NCBI GenBank assembly: GCA_046545575.1
Contig: JBKGZM010000055.1
Span: 1 to 12,801 of the forward strand
DNA: 12,801 nucleotides
Direction: 5' to 3'
DNA from: JAGXOF01 sp046545575
GTDB taxonomy: Bacteria > Chloroflexota > Dehalococcoidia > SZUA-161 > SpSt-899
Of this stretch, positions 6,685 through 12,801 are shown piece after piece (positions within the stretch are counted from its first letter, which is position 1; each line of letters begins with the position of its first letter). Made by a program: the position numbers and the translations under genes. The notes under the pieces were generated by a model, which was not told the DNA's origin, did no database searches, and saw only the letters and a list, made by a program, of their open reading frames with translations.

Positions 6685-6794
6685 GAGATGCCCTGCTCAT
6701 TAGCGACTCCAGTTAGATATGGGTATGGCTGGCAGCAGTCATAGCATATTAGGTAGCCTCTGGGCATCTCTTACAAATAATTAGAGACGCCCAG
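6685..6794 (+). other. mutually exclusive hairpins (possible attenuator or terminator region)
   Basis: Three related segments are present. GAGATGCCC (6685-6693) pairs perfectly over 9 bp with GGGCATCTC (6762-6770). The same middle segment, extended to CTGGGCATCTC (6760-6770), can instead pair with GAGACGCCCAG (6784-6794) over 11 positions with one mismatch and a 13-nt loop. The two foldings exclude each other, as in attenuators. There is no T-run after the second hairpin. It lies 49 nt after the secreted protein stop and about 250 nt before the next start, so it could be a 3' UTR structure, part of an RNA gene, or remains of a mobile element. Confidence 0.4.
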
Positions 6795-6849
6795 TACATT
6801 TGCGTGCACTCTGCGCAGGAAAAAGAAGGAAGCCATATTATAACGATGA

Positions 6850-6948
6850 GAAGGTTTGCCTTCACCGAATAATGAGCTGATAGAGCCACTCCTGGCACTG
6901 TTGGAAGAGCATCGGAAGCAAATACCTAACACTTTTTCGAGAAGCTGA
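6850..6948 (+). pseudogene. short decayed coding scrap
   Basis: In the 410-nt gap 6637-7046 the only protein-like reading is this 32-codon frame, closed by a TGA on each side. It contains NELIEPLLALLEEHRKQIPN, a plausible amphipathic helix. There is no ATG (only TTG at 6856) and no ribosome site. It ends 12 nt before the 6960-6978 hairpin. It may be the end of a lost gene; no family recognised. Confidence 0.2.
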
Positions 6949-6959
6949 AAGGCATTCAT

Positions 6960-6978
6960 CCCCGACTAACAGTCGGGG
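6960..6978 (+). terminator. strong 8-bp hairpin (terminator or IS200/IS605-like end)
   Basis: CCCCGACT (6960-6967), loop AAC, AGTCGGGG (6971-6978): a perfect GC-rich stem-loop. No T-run follows (CATTCTGCG), so it is not a textbook terminator. The surroundings, ATTCATCCCC before and GGGGCATTCTGCG after, resemble as I recall the right-end hairpins of IS200/IS605-type elements, where a subterminal hairpin lies next to the tnpB end. No tnpA or tnpB is recognisable here, so at most it is a remnant. Confidence 0.4.
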
Positions 6979-7046
6979 CATTCTGCGAGATTTTCGTAAA
7001 GCTAGGGCACCGTGAAAAAGGCTGCAGCCTGAACTAGGAGGCAATT

Positions 7047-7415
7047 ATGCGAAACGAAGTTGATAACCATCGGTCTGTCCGTGTAATTCGGTGGATAGCC
7101 CGAATTTTGGGAATACTCTATGGCATCTTGTGGATGCTCTCTCTGCAATTTATCGGATTGTCCTGGCCTTACATACTTTTGGGTTTACTGACTTTTACAA
7201 TCGTAGGCATAGCTTGGAAGTGGTCAGAGCGATGGGGCGAATTGGTTGCCGGTGGAATGTTTGTGATCTTCGGAATTGGTCTCTTCATCTACGACTCCGC
7301 CATTAAGCCTCCGCTGGGGTCTGGCGACCTCTTCTGGATTTGCCCTTCTATTCTTATCGGAATCCTTTTCCTTATACCCTATGTTGCCAGGCGGGGTGCC
7401 TTTTCAATGGGTTAA
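7047..7415 (+). CDS. small four-span membrane protein (DUF7670-like)
   Basis: 122 residues with four hydrophobic segments, about 15-36, 39-57, 63-82 and 96-113. The opening IRWIARILGILYGILWML and the central GIAWKWSERWGELVAGGMFV fit, as I recall it, the pattern of small conserved four-helix proteins grouped as DUF7670 in bacteria and archaea, whose function is unknown. The family call is memory-based and tentative. The ATG at 7047 follows a perfect AGGAGG (7036-7041) at 5-nt spacing. The next gene starts 60 nt after its stop, so co-transcription is possible. No promoter was identified in the preceding gap. Confidence 0.75.
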   Translation: MRNEVDNHRSVRVIRWIARILGILYGILWMLSLQFIGLSWPYILLGLLTFTIVGIAWKWSERWGELVAGGMFVIFGIGLFIYDSAIKPPLGSGDLFWICPSILIGILFLIPYVARRGAFSMG

Positions 7416-7475
7416 TGAGCAGAATGTTGCTCTCAAACGTCTATTAATAACAAACGGAAAAACACAAGGGGGCAT

Positions 7476-7673
7476 ATGGGTTCGCGAAGTAAAAAGATGC
7501 CATTCATTCTTATATTGCTTTTCACTGTTGGTATCCTGTTCAGCGCTGGCTGTAACCTTCAGCCGACATTTATTCACTATCCTGCTGCAACAGCGGACGG
7601 GTCAGGCTGTGCCATAGTTGCCTATGAAGTTCCCAAGGTAAGCGCAGGGCAGACTTCCATGTGCAGAAGCTAG
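7476..7673 (+). pseudogene. 5' part of a frameshifted DGSGG-repeat lipoprotein
   Basis: 65 codons. ATG at 7476 follows AAGGGGG. The signal peptide ends FSAGC with the lipid Cys at residue 26. The first repeat motif (ADGSGCAIVAYE, about residues 40-51) appears, then the frame hits TAG at 7671. The reading continues without loss one frame over from about 7653 (DFHVQKLGPEGEALW). The repeat motif of this protein is DGSGG-IVVW...IYAQRISAQGDLVW, and the first unit is cut exactly in its middle. A single missing base near 7650-7655 explains it. No slippery heptamer is seen there, so programmed frameshifting is unlikely; mutation or sequence error fits better. Corrected length would be about 304 residues. 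Confidence 0.75.
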
Positions 7674-8389
7674 GCCCCGAGGGGGAAGCTCTATGGGGAG
7701 AAAAAGGCACATACATAGGTGAGGGGGATCAATTTATGCATGTAGTTCCTCCTCCTATGCAGATGGCACGTGACGGTTCAGGCGGATGCATTGTTGTTTG
7801 GACTAGAAATATCCCTGACCCTGATAAGGAAAAGGCTGGCTTCATAGATTCCGACATCTATGCCCAGAGGATCAGTGCGCAGGGAGATCTCGTGTGGCAA
7901 GAGAGCGGCGTCCCTGTACATATCGCTGGCTCACCGATTGTTGCTCAAGTCGTGAGCGATGGCCAGGGTGGTGCGATGATAGCTTCTTCTCAGGGTTATG
8001 TTCGAAGAATTAGCTCTGAAGGCAATCTCAAGTGGCCGCAGGGCAGTGTAAAAGCCCCCGGGATATACTCGGGCTCGGAAGCATTTCAGATGGTGAGCGA
8101 TGGATCGGGAGGTGTGATAACCCTCTGGGGATGCATGGATAATCGCTTAATGATTCAGAGGATAGATGGAACCGGTAAGACTATGTGGCCCGAGGACGGC
8201 GTAGCGTTGTTCCGTGTAAGTGAAGAGGAGTGTGAATATGGAATAGGATTTGCAGCACCGGTCATGGAAAGTGACGGAGAGGGAGGAGTCTTCATAGTCT
8301 GGCATGAAGGTAACCGCTCCTATATTCAGCATGTAAATGCTGATGGTAACAAAGCATGGGGAGGGGGTGGGATTCTGCTAAATGACTGA
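7661..8389 (+). pseudogene. 3' part of the frameshifted DGSGG-repeat lipoprotein
   Basis: 242 codons from the GTG at 7661. It has no signal of its own and no ribosome site, so it belongs to the frame of 7476. Four further repeats are visible. Each has (x)DG-x-GG followed by a hydrophobic strand, a Q-R-I or Q-H-V strand, and G-x-x-x-W. They start near ARDGSGGCIVVW, VSDGQGGAMIAS, VSDGSGGVITLW and ESDGEGGVFIVW. With the half unit in the 5' part there are five, suggesting a beta-propeller with blades of about 40-55 residues. The last blade ends abruptly at WGGGGILLND, so the C-terminus may also be shortened. The joined product would be a surface lipoprotein; its ligand is unknown. Confidence 0.75.
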
Positions 8390-8440
8390 GCTGTTCCTGG
8401 TAATATCAAGATAATACCCATGTTAGTCAAGGAGGGGAAA

Positions 8441-9085
8441 ATGACAAAGGACATATTCACGGTTTTCTTAACGCTGGGTTGCGCAGTGCTTCTTTTGGTG
8501 GTTAGCTCTTCTTGTGTCCCTGTTGCTACTAACCAAGATAAATTGGCCTCTGCTGGTGGGGATAACTGTGAAAGCGGTGTCGCTGGGCAACAGGAAGACG
8601 CTGTACCAACTGCCTATGAGGATAAAGGCCAAAGCTCAACGGCCAATAGCAGCATACCGGAGGAATTCAGACCTCTGGTGCCGGAATCCATCGATGGTCA
8701 CCCGGTTCCCAAAATGGTTGATGGCTTCCCCGTAGTCTTCGTGAAAACGCATGAGAGAGTTCCCTGGATACCGCCTGGAAAAGTGACGCTCGTGCTATAT
8801 GGTGGTCCAGATAAGGTTAGCCTCCCCGAGGATATGGATAAAATAACGGTAAGCAGTGCCTCACTTGAAGATCTCCCGGACCACTGGACCATCGGGGTAT
8901 TTGGAGGCCCGGGAAGCTCGGTTGAAGATTACCCTAGCAATTTGGCAGAGCTTGTTGAGGAACATAAAGAATATCGCGAGAAATATGGCCCTATGCGAGG
9001 AGGTCCAAGCCCCAGTAGTGGCGTCCAAGGAACAGGACCTGTAGGCCCTCAGGGTCCCGCGGGCCCTCCAGTACCCGAACAATAG
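8441..9085 (+). CDS. predicted lipoprotein with short collagen-like tail
   Basis: 214 residues from the ATG at 8441, right behind AAGGAGGGG. An in-frame ATG at 8420 adds seven residues without a ribosome site. The signal segment ends VVSSSC (Cys 25), a poor lipobox but a plausible one. Residues 26-70 are a low-complexity linker. Residues 72-125 form a compact segment, IPEEFRPLVPESIDGHPVPK through KVTLVLYGGPDKV. An acidic part follows, and the protein ends in Gly-X-Y triplets (GPQ-GPA-GPP, residues 202-210). I recognise no family. It lies in a row of lipoprotein genes with short gaps, 51 nt after the broken propeller gene, and is probably co-transcribed with its neighbours. Confidence 0.75.
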   Translation: MTKDIFTVFLTLGCAVLLLVVSSSCVPVATNQDKLASAGGDNCESGVAGQQEDAVPTAYEDKGQSSTANSSIPEEFRPLVPESIDGHPVPKMVDGFPVVFVKTHERVPWIPPGKVTLVLYGGPDKVSLPEDMDKITVSSASLEDLPDHWTIGVFGGPGSSVEDYPSNLAELVEEHKEYREKYGPMRGGPSPSSGVQGTGPVGPQGPAGPPVPEQ

Positions 9086-9104
9086 AGTTTTGATGATAAC
9101 TCTA
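9083..9104 (+). terminator. weak stem-loop after the collagen-tail gene
   Basis: TAGAGTT (9083-9089, including the stop codon) pairs perfectly with AACTCTA (9098-9104) around an 8-nt loop. It is AT-rich and without a clean T-tail, so it may only slow readthrough or stabilise the message. Confidence 0.25.
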
Positions 9105-9162
9105 GGGCAATTTGCTCGATATGGGCTTGGTGAGCCGAGGGTGTCTGAAATCAGGAGGTAAC

Positions 9163-10659
9163 GTGAAAAAGAAATTGTCATTCGTGCTTGTGGCATTGAT
9201 TTTAGTGCTGGCGGTTCCGGGATTGAGCGGCTGCATCGAGAATAGGGACACCGAAGCGGTCATGCCGGAGAATACGGATGCTGCCTCAGGTGTGTTTGAG
9301 GGAAAAGCACGCATTGGCCCAACAAGCCTGGGAGAGGAAATCGACCAGCCTTATCCTGAAGAGGTCTACCAGCCGAGGAAAGTTATGGTCTATGATGCCG
9401 ACCATGCCCAGCTTATCACGCAGGTCGACCTGGATGAAAACGGCTACTATAGAGTTGAGTTGCCGCCGGGGACATATACCATCGATATCAATTACTTCTC
9501 CGCTGACACCAGTTATACTGTACCGAGAAAGCTGAAGATAGAGCCCGGCATACACGTGATGCTGGATATAGATTTCGATACCAATGTTCCCCTCGCAAGC
9601 TGGCTGATAGGCGAGCATTTCTATTATGGCCAGGACTGTGTCTGGGGAGACACGCTGGTGGGGCTGGACTATGAGTATGAAGAGGGTAAGATAGTCGGAC
9701 AATGCCTCTCTGCCTTCAATCTGACTTCGCATGAAAAGAAGCGCCTCCTGGAGATCCCCGATTTACGCATGGCTGGTACCCCATCGATTTGCCAAAACAA
9801 GATAGTCTGGGCTTCCGTTGACAGTGACGAGTTCTTTCGACATGTTACTTCTTCTGTGCTCCAACCTCCCCCGAACTATGACATTTTCCTGCTCGACCTG
9901 CATACAAACGAAGTAATGCAACTTACCACCGAGGAGCATGCGCAGATGTCGCCGCGTATTTACGGCGAGACCATCGTCTGGCTGGATGCGCGTAACCAAA
10001 CACGGGACCAATATCCGTTTCCCCTCGATGTCTATGCCTATGACCTGCAAACAGGGGAGGAAGTACGCGTCACTGAGAATACGACCGTTGAAGGTTACAA
10101 TCAGGTAGCCATAGATGGCAGTACTATCGTGTGGACGGATATGCGCCATGCTGATATGGATGCCGTCAGCCACGCCGGTAACGATTCTTCGTATAATAAC
10201 GAGATATACGCTTATGATTTAAACACCGGCGAAGAGCGACGCATTACGATGTCGCCCAAGAATGACCAGTCTCCTGATATCAGCGGGAACAGTATAGTCT
10301 GTCTCCGACGGGAAGGATTCCGCAAAGCCAATATCTTCCTATACGACCTGGAAAGCGGAATTGAGACGCAGGTATCACATAGTGGTTACGCTGCTTTCTC
10401 TCCTTCTATCCACAACCAAAGGCTGGCATGGACAGATGCGAGGTCCAGCGATGGAAATACGACCAATGATGTCATTGTGAACGGGCATGAGCCGGGTGCC
10501 GACATTTATCTATTTGATCTGGAAACCCAGAAGGAACTCAAACTTACTTCAACCAAGGAAGGGAGGGTTTGGTGCCATCCTGTTATCCACGGCGATTACA
10601 TGGTTTTTCAATGGAACCGACAGATTGGTTCTCTGGTTTATGTTATGAGTCTGCCGTGA
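9163..10659 (+). CDS. lipoprotein with carboxypeptidase-regulatory-like domain and TolB-like beta-propeller
   Basis: 498 residues from the GTG at 9163, just after AGGAGGT. The ATG at 9112 would add 17 residues before the signal and is rejected. The signal ends GLSGC (Cys 24). Residues about 42-140 look like a transthyretin/CarboxypepD_reg-type fold: VMVYDADHAQLITQVDLDEN, GYYRVELPPGTYTIDI, then a final strand. From about 148 on, repeated units of the TolB type follow: YDIFLLDLHTNEVMQLT, VYAYDLQTGEEVRVT, IYAYDLNTGEERRIT, IFLYDLESGIETQVS and IYLFDLETQKELKLT. Each is separated by a strand such as SPDISGNSIVC. This indicates a five- or six-bladed propeller, probably a surface binding or adhesion module. 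The next gene starts 12 nt after its stop, so the two form an operon. Confidence 0.85.
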   Translation: MKKKLSFVLVALILVLAVPGLSGCIENRDTEAVMPENTDAASGVFEGKARIGPTSLGEEIDQPYPEEVYQPRKVMVYDADHAQLITQVDLDENGYYRVELPPGTYTIDINYFSADTSYTVPRKLKIEPGIHVMLDIDFDTNVPLASWLIGEHFYYGQDCVWGDTLVGLDYEYEEGKIVGQCLSAFNLTSHEKKRLLEIPDLRMAGTPSICQNKIVWASVDSDEFFRHVTSSVLQPPPNYDIFLLDLHTNEVMQLTTEEHAQMSPRIYGETIVWLDARNQTRDQYPFPLDVYAYDLQTGEEVRVTENTTVEGYNQVAIDGSTIVWTDMRHADMDAVSHAGNDSSYNNEIYAYDLNTGEERRITMSPKNDQSPDISGNSIVCLRREGFRKANIFLYDLESGIETQVSHSGYAAFSPSIHNQRLAWTDARSSDGNTTNDVIVNGHEPGADIYLFDLETQKELKLTSTKEGRVWCHPVIHGDYMVFQWNRQIGSLVYVMSLP

Positions 10660-10671
10660 GAGGGAGGTATT

Positions 10672-11688
10672 ATGAAGAAGCTTATACCAATAGTGATATT
10701 AATCGGCTTGCTTATCGCCGGCTGCCAGCCACCTGAGAATGAAACCCGCACTCCTATACCGGTCAAGGACAGGCTACCGCTGTATGGGGAACAACAAGCT
10801 GCTGACGATATCGTGCCCGTGCCTGGTGGTGGTCCAGCCTATCGTGGCAATGTTCACCAGGAAGGTCAGGAAAACCCATGGTCACCAATAGAAGTGTCCG
10901 AGACGTATCTGGGCAGCGGCGCCGATGAGGCTCATGTCTATTACAGGAGTCATATAGAAACCGCACCCGGGGAGACCAGGAACAATGTAATCAAGGCAAT
11001 AGTTCCCGGCAAAGAGGTCAGCAGCCTGAGACTTTATGCCAATGATATCCCTCAAGGTATCACACTCACCGACGGCATGCAGTGGAGTGGACCCAGCGCC
11101 CGGGCCTCGGTCCTAGTAATTGAAATCGCGCCTGATGTTGCTCCGGGGCAGTATCCCTTGGAAACCGGCCTGGAGATTAACGGTAAGGACTATGGCACCG
11201 TTGAATGCACCATAGAGGTGATTGAGCTTTCTATTGAGCAGTCCGTGGTAAAGGTGTTTGAAACCGGCGAATCTCAATCTCCTAAAGCTCTGGGGGTCAT
11301 CGTGGGGAGTGGCAATCAGGTACTGACCGTCCTGGATTACGAGGAATATACTCCCGCTCCCGGCACCCTGGAAGTGGTTACCCCTACAGGCAATCGGTTC
11401 AGTGTCTCCGTTCAAGCCATCGACCCGCGTACCAGCGCTACCCTTCTCCTGCTTGAAGGCGCGAACCTGCAGCCAGTCAGGGTCGGGGATTCCGCAAACC
11501 TGGAGACAGGACAACAGGTATGCGTCCAGGGATGGAAGTCCGGAACGACATTTAAGAAAGCACAGGCGAGGATAACCTATCTCAGTGATTGGCCACTGGA
11601 TTTCCATGTGAATATTACCGAGGAGGCGATACTCAGTGGAAACTTCAGAACTCAGGACAAAGGCACTTACTCAGGCACGAAATACTGA
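10672..11688 (+). CDS. 5' part of a lipoprotein with degenerate trypsin-like domain, truncated by a MITE
   Basis: 338 codons as it stands. The ATG follows GAGGGAGG. The signal ends LLIAGC (Cys 18). Residues about 75-183 form an Ig-like/NEW3-type beta domain (IAPDVAPGQYPLETGLEING). From about 190 a trypsin-like S1C fold begins: ALGVIVGSG, then QVLTVLDYEEY, then AIDPRTSATLLLLEGANLQPVRVGDS. This follows the usual ILTNaHVV and DpxtDLALL pattern, but the catalytic His position is Asp 222 and the Asp position is Ser 255, so it is probably a non-catalytic pseudo-protease. The last 14 residues (325-338) are encoded by the inserted element. The rest of the gene continues at 11824. The intact product would be 525 residues. 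Confidence 0.8.
   Translation: MKKLIPIVILIGLLIAGCQPPENETRTPIPVKDRLPLYGEQQAADDIVPVPGGGPAYRGNVHQEGQENPWSPIEVSETYLGSGADEAHVYYRSHIETAPGETRNNVIKAIVPGKEVSSLRLYANDIPQGITLTDGMQWSGPSARASVLVIEIAPDVAPGQYPLETGLEINGKDYGTVECTIEVIELSIEQSVVKVFETGESQSPKALGVIVGSGNQVLTVLDYEEYTPAPGTLEVVTPTGNRFSVSVQAIDPRTSATLLLLEGANLQPVRVGDSANLETGQQVCVQGWKSGTTFKKAQARITYLSDWPLDFHVNITEEAILSGNFRTQDKGTYSGTKY
11641..11645 (+). repeat. target site duplication, left copy
   Basis: AACTT, repeated at 11824-11828 on the other side of the MITE-like element. The restored empty site reads GGA-AAC-TTG-ATT in the host frame. Confidence 0.8.
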
Positions 11689-11823
11689 GAATAATTTAGT
11701 GTGCGTCGCCCCCAGCGGGGTCCAAAGATGCAATCTTGGTGCAGAAACTTTGTGAAGCTCATTGTGCCCATGTAGATGCACACCATACTTTTCAACAACA
11801 AGTCCGCAATGTCCTGAGTTCTG
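11646..11823. mobile_element. 178-bp MITE-like element
   Basis: The left end CAGAACTCAGGACA (11646-11659) is the exact reverse complement of the right end TGTCCTGAGTTCTG (11810-11823). Weaker similarity continues about 9 bases inward (GCACTT / GGACTT). AACTT flanks both sides (11641-11645 and 11824-11828), a 5-bp target duplication. The two halves of the host gene lie on either side, and deleting 183 nt joins them in frame. No transposase is encoded; a - strand frame stays open through the element (11855-11667) but resembles nothing known. It was presumably moved by a full-length insertion sequence elsewhere with the same ends; I cannot name its family. Confidence 0.85.
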
Positions 11824-12432
11824 AACTTGATTAGGGAGCAGGGGGCTGCTATCACTGATGGATCCGGTAAGATTATCGGAATGACAGGAACGTTTTATAA
11901 TAGACTGATACCGAGGTCGGGAGACATCGGTACGACACCGGACTGTGTGCCGATCAGCAGTGCCATGGAGTTGCTGTCTCCGGATGCTGCAGACCGGCCA
12001 TGGGCTGGTGGTCCGGCGGTGACTGCGCTCGTTACCGATAACCGGGGTACATCGATTCTCGGCCATATACTGCCTTCTGTTTCCGCCTACGGGAAAATGA
12101 CGGAGGCTGTACAGGAACTACTGGGAACACTGGGAAAACCCCTAGATGATACCGATGCTTTGGCGGAGCATTATGCAGTCTTTCGCCATCCCTGCCCTGT
12201 CGATGGCATATTGCTGACCCTGACGTATCCCAACCTGCAGGAGTTGAGAAACACGGAAGGCGAGTTGCTTGACCAGGCGAAATGGGTTGGACTTGAATGG
12301 GCTCGAAGCGAAGGAAAACCCAACCGTTTGTTTTACGGCACCAAACCTTATGACATTGAAGGTATTTACCAGCTTAACGGCGCTATGACCCATTTGGAGG
12401 AATGTCTGAACCTGGACCTGGGGATGGAATGA
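11824..12432 (+). pseudogene. 3' part of the MITE-interrupted lipoprotein
   Basis: 202 codons in the same frame as the 10672 gene, beginning at the right AACTT. Joined to residue 323 of the 5' part it reads ...AILSG-NLIREQGAAITDGSG..., which completes the trypsin-like fold. The AITDGSGKIIGM segment fits the GGPLLdxxGkVIGI strand after the catalytic serine, but the serine position is occupied by Gln (EQGAAI), so all three triad residues are absent. A C-terminal part (about 120 residues, including HPCPVDGILLTL and GLEWARSEGKPNRLFY) is unrecognised. A TTG at 11827 could in theory start it, without a ribosome site or signal peptide, so no functional product is expected. Confidence 0.75.
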
Positions 12433-12461
12433 CTACGTATTTGGTAATTACATTGCACCAA

Positions 12462-12475
12462 ATGACATTTGTCAT
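12462..12475. repeat. 14-bp palindrome
   Basis: ATGACA-TT-TGTCAT, 30 nt after the broken lipoprotein gene. A shorter pair, TTGGT (12441-12445) / ACCAA (12457-12461), precedes it. It might be an operator or a weak 3' hairpin; no T-run follows. The stretch 12433-12780 otherwise holds only the tiny ORF at 12569 and the third promoter copy. Confidence 0.3.
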
Positions 12476-12568
12476 AACCACGCTCGGTGAGTGGAAAGGA
12501 CCATGGGAATTTACTGTGCCTCTGCGATGAGTCACGTAACACACATGGGCAAGTTGTAGCGAGATTTT

Positions 12569-12643
12569 ATGCAAGATGAGACACAGGTGGAAATAAAAGA
12601 CCTCCTGGAAGAGCTGCAGGCAGAACTGAAGAATATGGAATAA
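12569..12643 (+). CDS. tiny ORF or coding scrap, acidic helix
   Basis: 24 codons, MQDETQVEIKDLLEELQAEL and four more residues, then TAA. The composition is that of a charged coiled-coil helix, which is unlike random sequence. The same frame upstream is closed by TAG at 12556-12558. The ribosome site is weak. It is either the end of a decayed gene or a very small protein; no function can be given. Confidence 0.2.
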   Translation: MQDETQVEIKDLLEELQAELKNME

Positions 12644-12697
12644 GGTGCTGATTCCGTCGTCGTCATAATCGTCCGCCGGAAAAGGAATTTCAAAATC

Positions 12698-12742
12698 TGG
12701 GCCCTTAGGCCCATGACAAAGGGGGACAAAATGTGGTACAAG
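12698..12742 (+). promoter_or_regulatory. sigma-70 type promoter with palindrome, copy 3
   Basis: The perfect inverted repeat TGGGCC-CTTA-GGCCCA (12698-12713) runs into the -35 ATGACA (12713-12718). An 18-nt spacer containing GGGGG follows, then the extended -10 TGG-TACAAG (12737-12742). It shares its layout with 52-94 and 726-769. The similarity to copy 1 continues into the leader (AATGCAT, then ACTGA). It should drive the gene starting at 12781. Confidence 0.55.
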
Positions 12743-12780
12743 ATAGGCGAATGCATCAACTGACGGAGAGATTGGTTCTT

Positions 12781-12801
12781 ATGAAGGTGTGTCTTATGCA
12801 T
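12781..12801 (+). CDS. start of a gene cut by the window end
   Basis: ATG at 12781 with GGAGAG (12765-12770) upstream and promoter copy 3 before it. Only seven codons are visible (MKVCLMH), too few to identify. The start is inferred from its promoter and ribosome site and from the parallel with the 125-610 gene. Confidence 0.4.

Noticed and set aside
7276..7617. + strand frame overlapping the membrane protein and the lipoprotein start
   Set aside because: Runs out of frame through both supported genes and has no ribosome site or protein-like features.
7640..7675. Programmed ribosomal frameshift joining the two propeller fragments
   Set aside because: No slippery heptamer or clear downstream pseudoknot at the junction; a missing base explains it more simply.
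9286..9732. Long - strand frame of 148 codons opposite the propeller lipoprotein
   Set aside because: Lies wholly antisense to a well-supported gene, without a ribosome site or recognisable domain. Similar antisense frames at 11113-11607, 5245-5688 and 9763-10173 are dismissed for the same reason.
1..12801. CRISPR array, tRNA or rRNA genes
   Set aside because: No regularly spaced repeats, cloverleaf patterns or rRNA-like segments were seen by eye on either strand.
12532..12801. - strand frame reaching the window end
   Set aside because: Antisense to promoter copy 3 and the tiny acidic ORF; its Ser/Arg-rich reading is typical of a shadow frame.

Overview
The window (12.8 kb, roughly balanced base composition) looks like a bacterial chromosome segment devoted to the cell envelope. 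At least five predicted products carry an N-terminal lipoprotein signal. Another is Sec-secreted, two are small multi-pass membrane proteins, and there is an ECF sigma/anti-sigma pair. Sigma-70 type promoters and strong AGGAGG ribosome sites make it bacterial. The mixture of an LppX/LolA-like lipoprotein, TolB-like propeller lipoprotein, DGSGG-repeat lipoprotein and a degenerate trypsin-like lipoprotein suggests an uncultured Chloroflexota (Dehalococcoidia-like) or Firmicutes-like lineage. That placement is inference only. All convincing genes are on the + strand; one possible remnant is on the - strand.

Left part (1-2939): a small membrane protein (125-610), a large lipoprotein of unknown function (847-2016) and an LppX/LolA-like lipoprotein (2196-2939). 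The first two genes are each preceded by a related promoter block (-35 ATGACA-like, extended -10 TGnTAnAA) with a GGCC/GGAC-type palindrome abutting the -35. A third copy lies at the far right end (12698-12742) before a gene that runs off the window.

Centre (2940-6636): an ECF sigma factor (3223-3753) overlaps by 11 nt an anti-sigma factor (3743-5236) with a zinc-binding HxxxCxxC head, one membrane span and four repeated extracytoplasmic units. The sigma gene has a typical ECF promoter (GAACTTTTT-N12-CGTATA). A near copy of it (5386-5419) lies upstream of a secreted Cys-containing protein of unknown function (5581-6636). Together they look like an autoregulated envelope-stress circuit with one visible target. 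A 40-codon Cys-rich ORF (5296-5418) sits between anti-sigma and target.

Right part (6637-12801): a 410-nt non-coding stretch with hairpins and a decayed coding scrap; a four-span membrane protein (7047-7415); a DGSGG-repeat lipoprotein split by a 1-nt frameshift (7476-8389); a lipoprotein with a short collagen-like tail (8441-9085); a TolB-like propeller lipoprotein (9163-10659); and a lipoprotein with a degenerate trypsin-like domain (10672-12432). The last gene is interrupted by a 178-bp MITE-like element (11646-11823) with 14-bp perfect terminal inverted repeats and a 5-bp target duplication (AACTT). Removing the element plus one duplication (183 nt) restores a 525-codon reading frame.

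The strongest observations are the MITE in the pseudo-protease gene, the duplicated ECF promoter linking sigma factor to a secreted protein, and the three related palindromic promoters. Several genes here look freshly or partly broken, suggesting relaxed selection on these envelope lipoproteins.
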